In this document: piece after piece, positions 6,504 to 12,688 of the stretch
How the letters are laid out: every line of letters starts with the position of its first letter
How positions within the stretch are numbered: the first letter of the stretch is position 1
NCBI GenBank assembly: GCA_910586715.1
Contig: CAJUJG010000029.1
Span: 1 to 21,915 of the forward strand
DNA from: an uncultured Lachnospiraceae bacterium
GTDB taxonomy: Bacteria; Bacillota; Clostridia; Lachnospirales; Lachnospiraceae
Direction of reading: 5' to 3'
DNA length: 21,915 bases
Notes under the pieces: generated by a model
Seen by the model: only the letters and a program-made list of their open reading frames with translations
Told to the model about the DNA's origin: nothing
Databases searched by the model: none
Translations under genes and position numbers: made by a program

Positions 6504-7004
6504 CTATTCGTTTTCTTTTTCGGAATCATCGAAAAATTCTTCCGTTGCAGAACCGCTTTCTGTATCTTCTGCTGTGTTTGTGTTGGAATAGGCTGCGGAG
6601 GAAGATGTGCTCATGTCCATTTCCGTGTATTTTGGTTCTATCGAAACGGCAGGCGATATTTTGTCGCTTATTAGTTCCTTTGCCTTATCAATTTTTTCAG
6701 GAACGTTGAGCTGTTCAAGTTTTTCCTTTGTCTTGTCAAGCGTTTCTATGACCTTTTCGCCGATTTTTTCTTTGGCGTTGTCAAGGTCAATGGGGATATG
6801 CGGGCGTACTTTTGAAGTTGTGTTGTTTGCGGAGTCATCAAAGAAATCGTCGTCCAAATCCTCGTCAAAATCATCGAAATCGTCAAAATCATCAAAGTCA
6901 TCCGCCGGAACGGAATTTTTCTTTTGAAGATAGTAGTAAGTTCCTGCAGCAGCGGCTCCTGCCAGCGCACCCAATAATGCGAGCTTGCCTAATTTTTTTG
7001 CCAT
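6504..7004 (-). CDS. Membrane-anchored acidic protein with an Asp/Phe repeat
   Basis: This 166-residue protein starts MAKKLGKLALLGALAGAAAA, a positively charged N-terminus followed by an Ala/Gly-rich hydrophobic segment, so it is either membrane anchored or exported. Directly after it comes a low-complexity run of four DDF units followed by further D/E-F residues (about residues 35-60). A Lys/Glu-rich helical or coiled-coil part (about 70-120) resembles YtxH-like stress proteins. The tail is Ser/Thr/Glu rich and very acidic. ATG 7004 has a good AAAGGAG upstream; the in-frame ATG at 7022 does not. No enzymatic domain is visible and the function is unknown. Confidence 0.75.
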   Translation of the reverse strand: MAKKLGKLALLGALAGAAAAGTYYYLQKKNSVPADDFDDFDDFDDFDEDLDDDFFDDSANNTTSKVRPHIPIDLDNAKEKIGEKVIETLDKTKEKLEQLNVPEKIDKAKELISDKISPAVSIEPKYTEMDMSTSSSAAYSNTNTAEDTESGSATEEFFDDSEKENE

Positions 7005-7022
7005 TGGTAATTCTCCTTTCAT

Positions 7023-7291
7023 GTTGCAGTGGTGTATATGTTGTATATTCTTATGAATATGCCATGTATATACGATTTTATTTTAATACTATTTTATGGA
7101 AATGAAAAGAGATTATGTAAAAAAATCTTTTTTTGTATAGATCCGCGTTTTTGATGGCTTACGTTTTATAGGATTGTGTGTTATATTTAAAATATAAATC
7201 TTAACGGTTTTAATGAGAATTATGTGTTGGAGAAGTAAATGCATATAAGATTTTTATAAAATAACGGATATAGCGAAAACGGAGAATTTTT
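7023..7291. other. AT-rich divergent intergenic region
   Basis: This gap lies between the divergent acidic-protein gene and the yigZ-type gene. It is very AT rich and must hold both promoters. I see several TATAAA-like boxes but no TTGACA-type -35 at good spacing, so I do not assign promoters. No RNA gene or repeat is visible. Confidence 0.5.
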
Positions 7292-7939
7292 ATGAATGAA
7301 AGAATGGAGTATGATGACTTTCTGATGCTCATAAAAGGAGCGGAGGCGGAAATTGTGGAAAAGAAATCAAGGTTTATAGCGACCGTAAGACCTGTGGCAG
7401 ATGAGATTGCAGCAACGGCTTTTATTGATGAAATGAAAAAGAAATATTATGATGCAAGGCATAATTGTTCTGCATTTGTAATAGGAAGCAAAGCAGAGCT
7501 TACGAGAAGCAGTGACGACGGAGAGCCAAGCGGTACTGCTGGAAGACCTATGTTGGAAGTGCTTTTAGGAAGTGGAATCAGAAACATTGCGGTGGTCGTG
7601 ACAAGGTATTTTGGGGGGACGCTTTTGGGTACAGGCGGGTTAGTTAGAGCTTACTCGGGTGCGGTAAAGGAAGCTCTTGCTTTGTGTGAAACGGCGCGGC
7701 AGCATTTTTGCGTTAAATTGGAGATTAAAACGGATTATAATGCTGTCGGGAAAATACAATATCTTCTTTCCAATTCGGGCATTAATGTGATTGACAGTAC
7801 GTATGGGGTGGATGTGGAATTGACAGTTATCGTTCCGATAGAGGGGTATGACCGTTTGTGTAAAGGAATTACCGAGGCAACAGGAGCACGGGCAAGGCTT
7901 CGGGAAATTGAACGGATGTATTATAAGATTTCACCATAA
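7292..7939 (+). CDS. YigZ/IMPACT family protein (UPF0029)
   Basis: This 215-residue cytosolic protein of the YigZ/IMPACT family has the conserved N-terminal domain motifs VEKKSRFIATVRPV, DARHNCSAFVIG, SSDDGEPSGTAGRPMLEVL and VVVTRYFGGTLLGTGGLVRAYSGAVKEAL. A small C-terminal ferredoxin-like domain with YNAVGKIQYLLSNSG follows. Length matches full-length bacterial members. Eukaryotic IMPACT acts on translation control; the bacterial role is poorly defined. The start follows CGGAGAATTTTT. A hairpin terminator follows the stop, so it is probably monocistronic. Confidence 0.93.
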   Translation: MNERMEYDDFLMLIKGAEAEIVEKKSRFIATVRPVADEIAATAFIDEMKKKYYDARHNCSAFVIGSKAELTRSSDDGEPSGTAGRPMLEVLLGSGIRNIAVVVTRYFGGTLLGTGGLVRAYSGAVKEALALCETARQHFCVKLEIKTDYNAVGKIQYLLSNSGINVIDSTYGVDVELTVIVPIEGYDRLCKGITEATGARARLREIERMYYKISP

Positions 7940-7949
7940 ATACAAAAAC

Positions 7950-7979
7950 ACCGCAGAACCCTTGAGTTCTGCGGTATTT
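7950..7979. terminator. Hairpin terminator shared by yigZ-type gene and tRNA-Pro
   Basis: A perfect 10-bp stem pairs ACCGCAGAAC (7950-7959) with GTTCTGCGGT (7966-7975). On the minus strand it is followed by TGTTTTTG, a good U-tract for the tRNA-Pro transcript. On plus it is followed by ATTTCGCACTATTTTG, a weaker tract. Confidence 0.85.
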
Positions 7980-7996
7980 CGCACTATTTTGTTTCG

Positions 7997-8071
7997 TCGG
8001 AGTGACAAGATTCGAACTTGCGGCCTCCACCTCCCTAAGGTGGCGCTCTAGCCAAACTGAGCCACACCCCG
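7997..8071 (-). tRNA. tRNA-Pro (anticodon AGG)
   Basis: Read on minus, the 75-nt gene folds into a standard cloverleaf. The acceptor is CGGGGTG/CACTCCG with one G-U pair and discriminator A. The D stem is GCTC/GAGC, the anticodon stem CCACC/GGTGG with loop TTAGGGA (anticodon AGG), and the T arm GCAAG-TTCGAAT-CTTGT. CCA is not encoded. An upstream TTGACA-17-TATACT promoter and a downstream hairpin complete the transcription unit. Confidence 0.95.
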
Positions 8072-8111
8072 ATATACATAAACATGTGTAGCTGTGTCAA
8101 CGACATGTATT

Positions 8112-8140
8112 AGTATACACATAATCTATACGAATGTCAA
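8112..8140 (-). promoter_or_regulatory. tRNA-Pro promoter
   Basis: On the minus strand TTGACA (8135-8140) and TATACT (8112-8117) are separated by exactly 17 nt. The expected start of transcription is about 35 nt upstream of the mature tRNA 5' end. Confidence 0.85.
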
Positions 8141-8346
8141 TAATAAAAAGGATAAAAAATATTGTAGAAAATTAAAAGAAAATATTGACAATTGTCAGAC
8201 AATTTGATATATTGTCTATAGGTTCGTGACAACTCCATCACGAATGAATCACTTAACTCTTTTTCAATATAGTAATCCTTAAAAGAAAGTGTCCTTCTGG
8301 CAGTATCCTCCCAATTCTTTACTGTCGGATCGAGACTTTCTTTGTT
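8137..8346 (-). pseudogene. Possible gene remnant without start (minus frame)
   Basis: A minus-strand frame is open for 70 codons and contains protein-like sequence (for example NWEDTARRTLSFKDYYIEKE and SDSFVMELSRTYRQYIKLSD). It has no start codon or ribosome binding site, and the only Met is internal. Upstream of it in the same frame is a TAA. It could be the C-terminal remnant of a lost gene or a chance open frame in AT-rich DNA. I do not recognise the family. Confidence 0.25.
8185..8216 (+). promoter_or_regulatory. Promoter with overlapping palindromic operator
   Basis: TTGACA (8185-8190) and TATATT (8208-8213) are spaced by exactly 17 nt. A perfect 12-bp palindrome, TGACAATTGTCA (8186-8197), covers the -35. 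A second pair, GACAAT (8198-8203) and ATTGTC (8211-8216), flanks the -10. Four half-sites of GACAAT/ATTGTC within 30 nt look like a repressor operator. A TTCGTGA/TCACGAA hairpin (8223-8244) lies at the expected transcript start. The next plus gene is hflX, about 250 nt downstream. Confidence 0.5.
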
Positions 8347-8469
8347 TTATTCATAAATTCTATTAAAATCGTTTCTTTTTCCAATAAACAAGAAAAATGT
8401 GGTAAACTATATAAAGGAAATAATCATGTAGAATTGGTACAATTGTATAATATAGAAGGAGGACCATAT
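8217..8469 (+). other. hflX upstream region
   Basis: No start-bearing plus-strand gene is visible. Near the gene, TGGTAAACT (about 8400-8408) and TATAAT (about 8445) are possible -10 elements, but neither has a convincing -35. AGAAGGAGGA at about 8455-8464 is the hflX ribosome binding site. Confidence 0.4.
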
Positions 8470-9738
8470 ATGGAAAGAGCGCTGATCGTAGGTGTTAATA
8501 TAAATGGAGAAAAGAAAAGCAGCGCGGCGTTCGGGCTGGCGATGGATGAGATGATAAGTCTCGTGAAAGCATGCGACATGCAGCCCGTGGGAAGAATTGA
8601 GCAGAATATGGAACATGCAAACACTGCAACATATATTGGTGCAGGAAAGGTGGAGGAGGTGCGCGAGACGGCGGCACAGCTGGAGGCGGATCTTGTTGTG
8701 TTTGATAATGGACTTTCGCCGATACAGCTTCGCAATCTGCAGCGTGAGCTGAATTGTCCGGTGATTGACAGGACGACGCTGATACTGGAAATTTTTTCGA
8801 CAAGGGCACAGACAAGGGAGGCAAAACTTCAAGTGGAGGTTGCGCGCTTACAGTATATGCTTCCAAGACTTGTGGGACTCCATGCGGCGCTTTCAAGGCA
8901 GGGCGGCGCTTCGGGTGCGATGAGTAATAAGGGTGCAGGGGAAAAGAAGCTGGAGCTTGACAGGAGGCGTTTGGAACAGCGTCTTACCAGCATGAAGCGT
9001 GAACTGGAGGAGATTTCAGCCGAGCGCAGAACACAGCGCAAAAAGCGCGCAGAGTCAGGGCTTCCGAGGGTAACGCTTGTCGGCTATACCAATGCCGGAA
9101 AATCAACGGTCATGAATATGCTGTTGTCCGCATATGTAGATAAAGAGGAAAAGCAGGTGCTCGAAAAGGATATGCTTTTTGCGACCTTGGACACGACGGT
9201 ACGGCGGATTGCGCCGCCTGATAAGAATGCGTTCCTTTTGTCTGATACGGTAGGGTTTATTTCGAATCTGCCGCACAGTCTTGTAAAGGCGTTTCGTTCG
9301 ACGCTTGAGGAGGTCAGGGAGGCGGATTTGCTGCTTCAAATCATCGACTATTCCGATGAGAATCACAGAGAGCATATGCGGGTTACGGCTGATACGCTGC
9401 GCGAGCTTGGCGCGGGGAATGTGCCGATGCTCTATGTTTTTAACAAGGCGGATCTCTGCAGTATGGGAACGTTTGCTTCTGTGCAGGGCGATGATAAAAT
9501 TTATATGTCGGCAAAGTCGCAAAACGGGATTGATGCGCTGCTGACACTGATTGCAGGGAAACTTTCGGGCGGTTATCGGGACTGTACTTTTTTGCTGCCG
9601 TATCAGCGCGGAGACATTGTTTCTTATTTAAAAGAGAATGCAGTGGTTTTTGCGACGGAGTATCGGGAGGAAGGCGTATATATGGAGGCAAATGTAACGG
9701 TCAGGGATGCGGGTAAGTTTCAGGAATATCTGCTATAA
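8470..9738 (+). CDS. hflX: GTPase HflX
   Basis: This 423-residue ribosome-associated GTPase splits stalled or hibernating 70S ribosomes in studied bacteria. The N-terminal HflX domain includes TATYIGAGKVEEV and DRTTLILEIFSTRAQTREAKLQVEVARLQYMLPRL. It is followed by a charged coiled-coil (about 158-193) and the G domain: G1 GYTNAGKST (205-213), G2-region LFATLDTTVR, G3 DTVGF (259-263), G4 NKAD (325-328), G5 SAK (347-349). The Gly-rich linker is less glycine rich than usual (RQGGASGAMSNKGAGEKK). ATG 8470 is chosen because AGAAGGAGGA lies 5 nt upstream; an in-frame TTG at 8434 lacks such a site. Confidence 0.96.
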   Translation: MERALIVGVNINGEKKSSAAFGLAMDEMISLVKACDMQPVGRIEQNMEHANTATYIGAGKVEEVRETAAQLEADLVVFDNGLSPIQLRNLQRELNCPVIDRTTLILEIFSTRAQTREAKLQVEVARLQYMLPRLVGLHAALSRQGGASGAMSNKGAGEKKLELDRRRLEQRLTSMKRELEEISAERRTQRKKRAESGLPRVTLVGYTNAGKSTVMNMLLSAYVDKEEKQVLEKDMLFATLDTTVRRIAPPDKNAFLLSDTVGFISNLPHSLVKAFRSTLEEVREADLLLQIIDYSDENHREHMRVTADTLRELGAGNVPMLYVFNKADLCSMGTFASVQGDDKIYMSAKSQNGIDALLTLIAGKLSGGYRDCTFLLPYQRGDIVSYLKENAVVFATEYREEGVYMEANVTVRDAGKFQEYLL

Positions 9739-9874
9739 TTTTTCATATGGTAAATTTTTCCTTTGGTGAATGTTCACAATTTATTTAAACTTTGATAATA
9801 AAAATATGGTATTGTGTATAACAGATACCGACAACAATTAGAAGTTTGATTGGAAAAGGATAAAGTGTGAAGCG

Positions 9875-11056
9875 ATGAACAGATTAAACGGAAAAAAAGC
9901 CCTCTTTGCGGCAGGGACGGCAGGCGTTGTCCTGCTCAATGCCGCTTCCTGGAAAAGTAAGGCGTTTAGCGACTGGTATGTGAAGTACATATTTCCGGTT
10001 TGGCTCAATACATATGCGCGGCTGACAAGTCTTGTGCCGTTTTCGGTGGGAGAAATCATGCTTGTGCTTGCGGTGCTGATTACGCTGTTTGGGATTGGCT
10101 TTTTTGTTTTTCATCTGTTTCGGAATAAGCGATATAAAAAGGGGATAAAACGTTTTGGAAAAATGTATGCGTGGCTTGTGCTTGCGGTATGCTATATTAT
10201 GACGCTTAACTGTTTTATCCTGTATCACGCGTCCGATTTTTCCGAGAAATATATGGGATATGACAGGACAACGCAGTATGATGATGCACTTTTGGCAGAT
10301 GTTTCTAAGAATGCTGTTTTAAAAGTGCATACGGGCGGTTATACCGCAAAAGAGCTTGCGCAGCTTCGGGATTTTATTGTGGAGCGGTGCAATACGCTTG
10401 CGAAGGAGGTTGCGCGTGACGACAGCGGGGCGCCATACTATGAGGGCGACCTTGTGTCGGAGGCGTCGGATGCGATGAGAGCGCTTGGCGAAGAGTATGA
10501 CCAACTGTCCGGTTTTTATGTGACGCCAAAGTATCTGACCTGTTCGGAATTTTTCAGCCAGCAGTATATAATGGGGTATTATTTTCCGTTTTCGCTGGAG
10601 GCAAACATTAATTCCGTGATGTATGTTACAAACGTTGCGCCGACGGTGTGTCATGAGCTTGCGCACACGAAGGGCTTTATCAATGAGGATGACGCGAATT
10701 TGATAGGGTTTCTTGCGTGCGTGAATTCGGACGATCCGTTTTTGCAGTATTGCGGGTATTTGAGTGTTTTGAATTATGTAAACAACGATTTCTATGATTC
10801 CATCAATAAAGATAAGAAGAAATACCGTTCGCACGTGCGCATCAGTGATGTTGTGGCGGACGACAATATTTTCCTCACAAGGGAGGACTGGCAGGCGGTC
10901 GAAAAAAGGGCGGTTATCAAGACGGAAACCGTTAAAAAAGTATCAAATGCGTTTACGGAAACGACGTTAAAGTTAAACGGCGTGGAGGAGGGAATGCAGC
11001 AGTACAATCAAGTCGTGGAGCTTTTGCTGCGGTACTATGACGGACAATATCAATGA
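9875..11056 (+). CDS. DUF3810 membrane protein with a zinc metallopeptidase motif
   Basis: This 393-residue protein has an N-terminal hydrophobic segment (about 10-22), membrane segments at about 60-82 and 98-118, and a large domain after them. That domain contains VCHELAHTKGF (HELAH at 260-264) and FINEDDANLIGFLAC, giving a HExxH zinc site with a candidate third ligand Glu271. This is the DUF3810 pattern. The substrate is unknown. The catalytic part follows the last clear membrane segment and is probably outside or at the membrane face. The ribosome binding site is weak (AAGGAT, ~13 nt from the ATG). The next gene begins 34 nt after the stop, suggesting co-transcription. Confidence 0.85.
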   Translation: MNRLNGKKALFAAGTAGVVLLNAASWKSKAFSDWYVKYIFPVWLNTYARLTSLVPFSVGEIMLVLAVLITLFGIGFFVFHLFRNKRYKKGIKRFGKMYAWLVLAVCYIMTLNCFILYHASDFSEKYMGYDRTTQYDDALLADVSKNAVLKVHTGGYTAKELAQLRDFIVERCNTLAKEVARDDSGAPYYEGDLVSEASDAMRALGEEYDQLSGFYVTPKYLTCSEFFSQQYIMGYYFPFSLEANINSVMYVTNVAPTVCHELAHTKGFINEDDANLIGFLACVNSDDPFLQYCGYLSVLNYVNNDFYDSINKDKKKYRSHVRISDVVADDNIFLTREDWQAVEKRAVIKTETVKKVSNAFTETTLKLNGVEEGMQQYNQVVELLLRYYDGQYQ

Positions 11057-11090
11057 GGGATAGTCAGGAGAAAGGAATACGATTACGGAT

Positions 11091-12248
11091 ATGGGAGACA
11101 TTATTTCATATGTTGACGAGTATGGGGGCTTTACCTTTGCGGAAAAGCCCTTTTGTGAAATTGACGGGTTGTTGTGCGCACATTTTTCATACTTTATTTT
11201 TACGGGAATTGTGCCGTCCGCGGAGGACAACAGACCGGCAGTCCGGTTAAGCGATGCGGCGCAGAAGATCAATTGGGACGATTTCATTTCCGTGAAATGG
11301 GAACTTGAAAAAAACAGGGAGCTGTTTTATAAGACGGCGTTTTCGAGGCGGTACCGGAATACAAAGCTGAACTTTTTGGCAGAGGAAACGGACAAGGAAA
11401 AGGAGCTGCAGTTTTGCGCCGTCACGTTCCTGCTTGGAAACGGAGACGTGTTTTTGTCGTTTCGGGGAACGGACGATGCGCTTGTAGGCTGGCGTGAGGA
11501 TTTTAATATGGCATACCGTACACCGGTGGAGGCGCAGATTCGCAGCACAAAGTACGTCAATCAGGTCGCGGAGCTTTTGGCGAGAAAGCGCAATTTGCGG
11601 CTGTATCTTGGCGGGCATTCCAAAGGCGGAAATTTGGCGGTTTATGCCGCCATGACCTGTAAGGACAGCATTAAACCGCGTATCGGGCGCATTTACAATA
11701 TGGATGGTCCGGGATTTCGTCCTGACTTTATGGAACAGCTTGACTATGACGGAATTAGGGATAAAATTGTGAAAATTATTCCTGACGAGTCTTTTGTGGG
11801 AATGCTCATGGAGTCCAAAACGGATTATGAGCTGATTAAGAGCAGTCAGATTGGGCTGCAGCAGCATATCTGCTTTTCATGGATTGTGGAGGGTGACCGG
11901 TTTGAGCGCGCCGAAGATCAGGTGCCCAAACGAAAAGAGTTGTATGACAGGATTAACAATTGGATTTATGCGCTTGATAAAGAGCGTGTCGGGGCGTTTA
12001 TTGATGCGTTATTTCGCCTGATTGAGGTGACGGAGGCACGTACGCTTACGGATTTGAAGGAATTAAGCGGAGAGCTGCCGAAAAAAATGCATGATTTGGT
12101 GCAGGAGTACGCGCAGATTAATGAGGAAACGAAGCATACCTTTTGGGAAATCAGTTTATTTATGGTGGAGGTGATTGTGGCGGACCAGCAGGAGCGGGTG
12201 AGCAGATGGAAGGCAATCGACAAAATCAGGCAGCGTTTGGAGCGCTAG
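11091..12248 (+). CDS. DUF2974 / Mbeg1-like alpha/beta-hydrolase
   Basis: This 385-residue protein has a lipase-type nucleophile elbow, LYLGGHSKGGNLAVYAA (GxSxG at 175-179, Ser177 as candidate nucleophile), and the upstream strand DVFLSFRGTDDALVGWREDF. The downstream NMDGPGF is typical of DUF2974 (Mbeg1-like) proteins. The C-terminal third is helical and highly charged. The likely activity is hydrolysis of an ester or lipid; the substrate is unknown. The start MGDIISYVDEYGGFTF matches the usual family N-terminus. The AGGAG site is about 19 nt upstream, and an in-frame ATT at 11082 is better placed for it, so a three-residue N-terminal extension is possible. Confidence 0.85.
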   Translation: MGDIISYVDEYGGFTFAEKPFCEIDGLLCAHFSYFIFTGIVPSAEDNRPAVRLSDAAQKINWDDFISVKWELEKNRELFYKTAFSRRYRNTKLNFLAEETDKEKELQFCAVTFLLGNGDVFLSFRGTDDALVGWREDFNMAYRTPVEAQIRSTKYVNQVAELLARKRNLRLYLGGHSKGGNLAVYAAMTCKDSIKPRIGRIYNMDGPGFRPDFMEQLDYDGIRDKIVKIIPDESFVGMLMESKTDYELIKSSQIGLQQHICFSWIVEGDRFERAEDQVPKRKELYDRINNWIYALDKERVGAFIDALFRLIEVTEARTLTDLKELSGELPKKMHDLVQEYAQINEETKHTFWEISLFMVEVIVADQQERVSRWKAIDKIRQRLER

Positions 12249-12264
12249 GATATGGTTTGTAAAG

Positions 12265-12424
12265 GCTTGTGTAACCGCTTTCATAACAGTTTGGTTCAGG
12301 ACTTTGCACTACGCTGCAAAGTCCGTACGAAAGCGTAGTGGTTGAAATGCATCAAGCCACCACAAACTGGTTTTGCATGGCTTGATGCCTGTAACAGGAA
12401 GCCGAAGGCTGAATTGTTACAAGC
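12265..12424 (+). repeat. Structured element A (copy 1 of a three-hairpin family)
   Basis: The order is: an outer 5' strand GCTTGTGTAAC (12265-12275); hairpin 1 GGACTTTGCA/TGCAAAGTCC (12299-12324); a conserved GTACGAAAGCGTA; hairpin 2 GCATCAAGCCA/TGGCTTGATGC (12349-12388); and terminal hairpin GTAACA/TGTTAC (12391-12420) with inner AGCC-GAA-GGCT. The 3' strand GTTACAAGC (12416-12424) can also pair with the outer 5' strand. CAGTTTG (12287-12293) is complementary to CAAACTG in the hairpin-2 loop (12363-12369), a possible pseudoknot. Element B nearby has the same plan. Confidence 0.6.
12270..12283. promoter_or_regulatory. cre-like / LacI-family site
   Basis: TGTAACCGCTTTCA fits the core of the Gram-positive catabolite-responsive element (TGWAANCGNTNWCA). 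It overlaps the start of element A and lies about 200 nt upstream of the uxaB start of transcription, so its role is uncertain. Confidence 0.35.
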
Positions 12425-12450
12425 TTTCATAAAAAGTGCTATAAATGTGG

Positions 12451-12479
12451 TTGACTTTCTTGTGAAAACGATATAAAAT
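12451..12479 (+). promoter_or_regulatory. uxaB operon promoter
   Basis: TTGACT (12451-12456) and TAAAAT (12474-12479) are spaced by 17 nt. The expected transcript start is near 12486, giving a ~200-nt leader before uxaB that contains element B. Confidence 0.65.
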
Positions 12480-12485
12480 TCAAAT

Positions 12486-12499
12486 TGTAAGTGCTTACA
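12486..12499. promoter_or_regulatory. LacI-type operator at the uxaB transcription start
   Basis: TGTAAGTGCTTACA has perfect 6-bp arms around a TG centre. It matches the form of LacI-family or CcpA sites, with one mismatch to the cre core. Its position directly at the predicted +1 is typical for repression. Candidate binders are CcpA or a KdgR/UxuR-like LacI-family regulator, none of which is encoded in the window. Confidence 0.6.
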
Positions 12500-12522
12500 G
12501 TTTTTGGCTGTAAAAACAGAGT

Positions 12523-12656
12523 GTTACTGTTCAAGCAGGACTTAGCATTTACTGCTAAGTTCGTAAGAAAACGTATCGCAGCTAGGTAAAAATCCATCAC
12601 CGAAGGTGAATTTTGCATGGATTTTTACCTGTTACTGGAACGAAGTGAACAGTAAC
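12523..12656 (+). repeat. Structured element B (copy 2) in the uxaB leader
   Basis: Same plan as element A: outer 5' strand GTTACTGTTC (12523-12532); hairpin 1 GGACTTAGCA/TGCTAAGTTC (12538-12562); conserved GTAAGAAAACGTA; hairpin 2 AGGTAAAAATCCAT/ATGGATTTTTACCT (12584-12630); terminal hairpin GTTACTG/CAGTAAC (12631-12656) containing GGAA, CGAAG and TGAA. GAACAGTAAC (12647-12656) pairs perfectly with the outer 5' strand, so the outer helix and the terminal hairpin compete for the same 3' strand. It ends 32 nt before the uxaB start. Confidence 0.65.
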
Positions 12657-12688
12657 AACCAAAGATTTTAAGGATAGGAGATAACAGT

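Noticed and set aside
8434..8469. TTG start for hflX adding 12 residues
   Set aside because: The strong AGAAGGAGGA site lies directly before ATG 8470 and the added residues do not fit the family start.
11082..11090. ATT start for the Mbeg1-like gene
   Set aside because: It is better spaced to the ribosome binding site, but ATG 11091 gives the family-typical N-terminus and ATT is rare; left as an alternative.
11053..11250. Plus-strand ORF of 65 codons overlapping the start of the Mbeg1-like gene
   Set aside because: It is in another frame of a gene with clear family motifs, has no known domain, and reads as a shadow.
12307..12340. Second pseudoknot in element A: CACTACGC with GCGTAGTG
   Set aside because: The complement is real (8 bp) but competes with hairpin 1 and is not preserved at the same place in element B.
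12265..12656. Elements A and B as a MITE or CRISPR-like repeat
   Set aside because: No terminal inverted repeats with target duplication are clear, the copies differ in length and stem sequence, and there are no regular spacers. The 10-bp GCTTTCATAA repeat around A (12277 and 12423) is too short to prove insertion.
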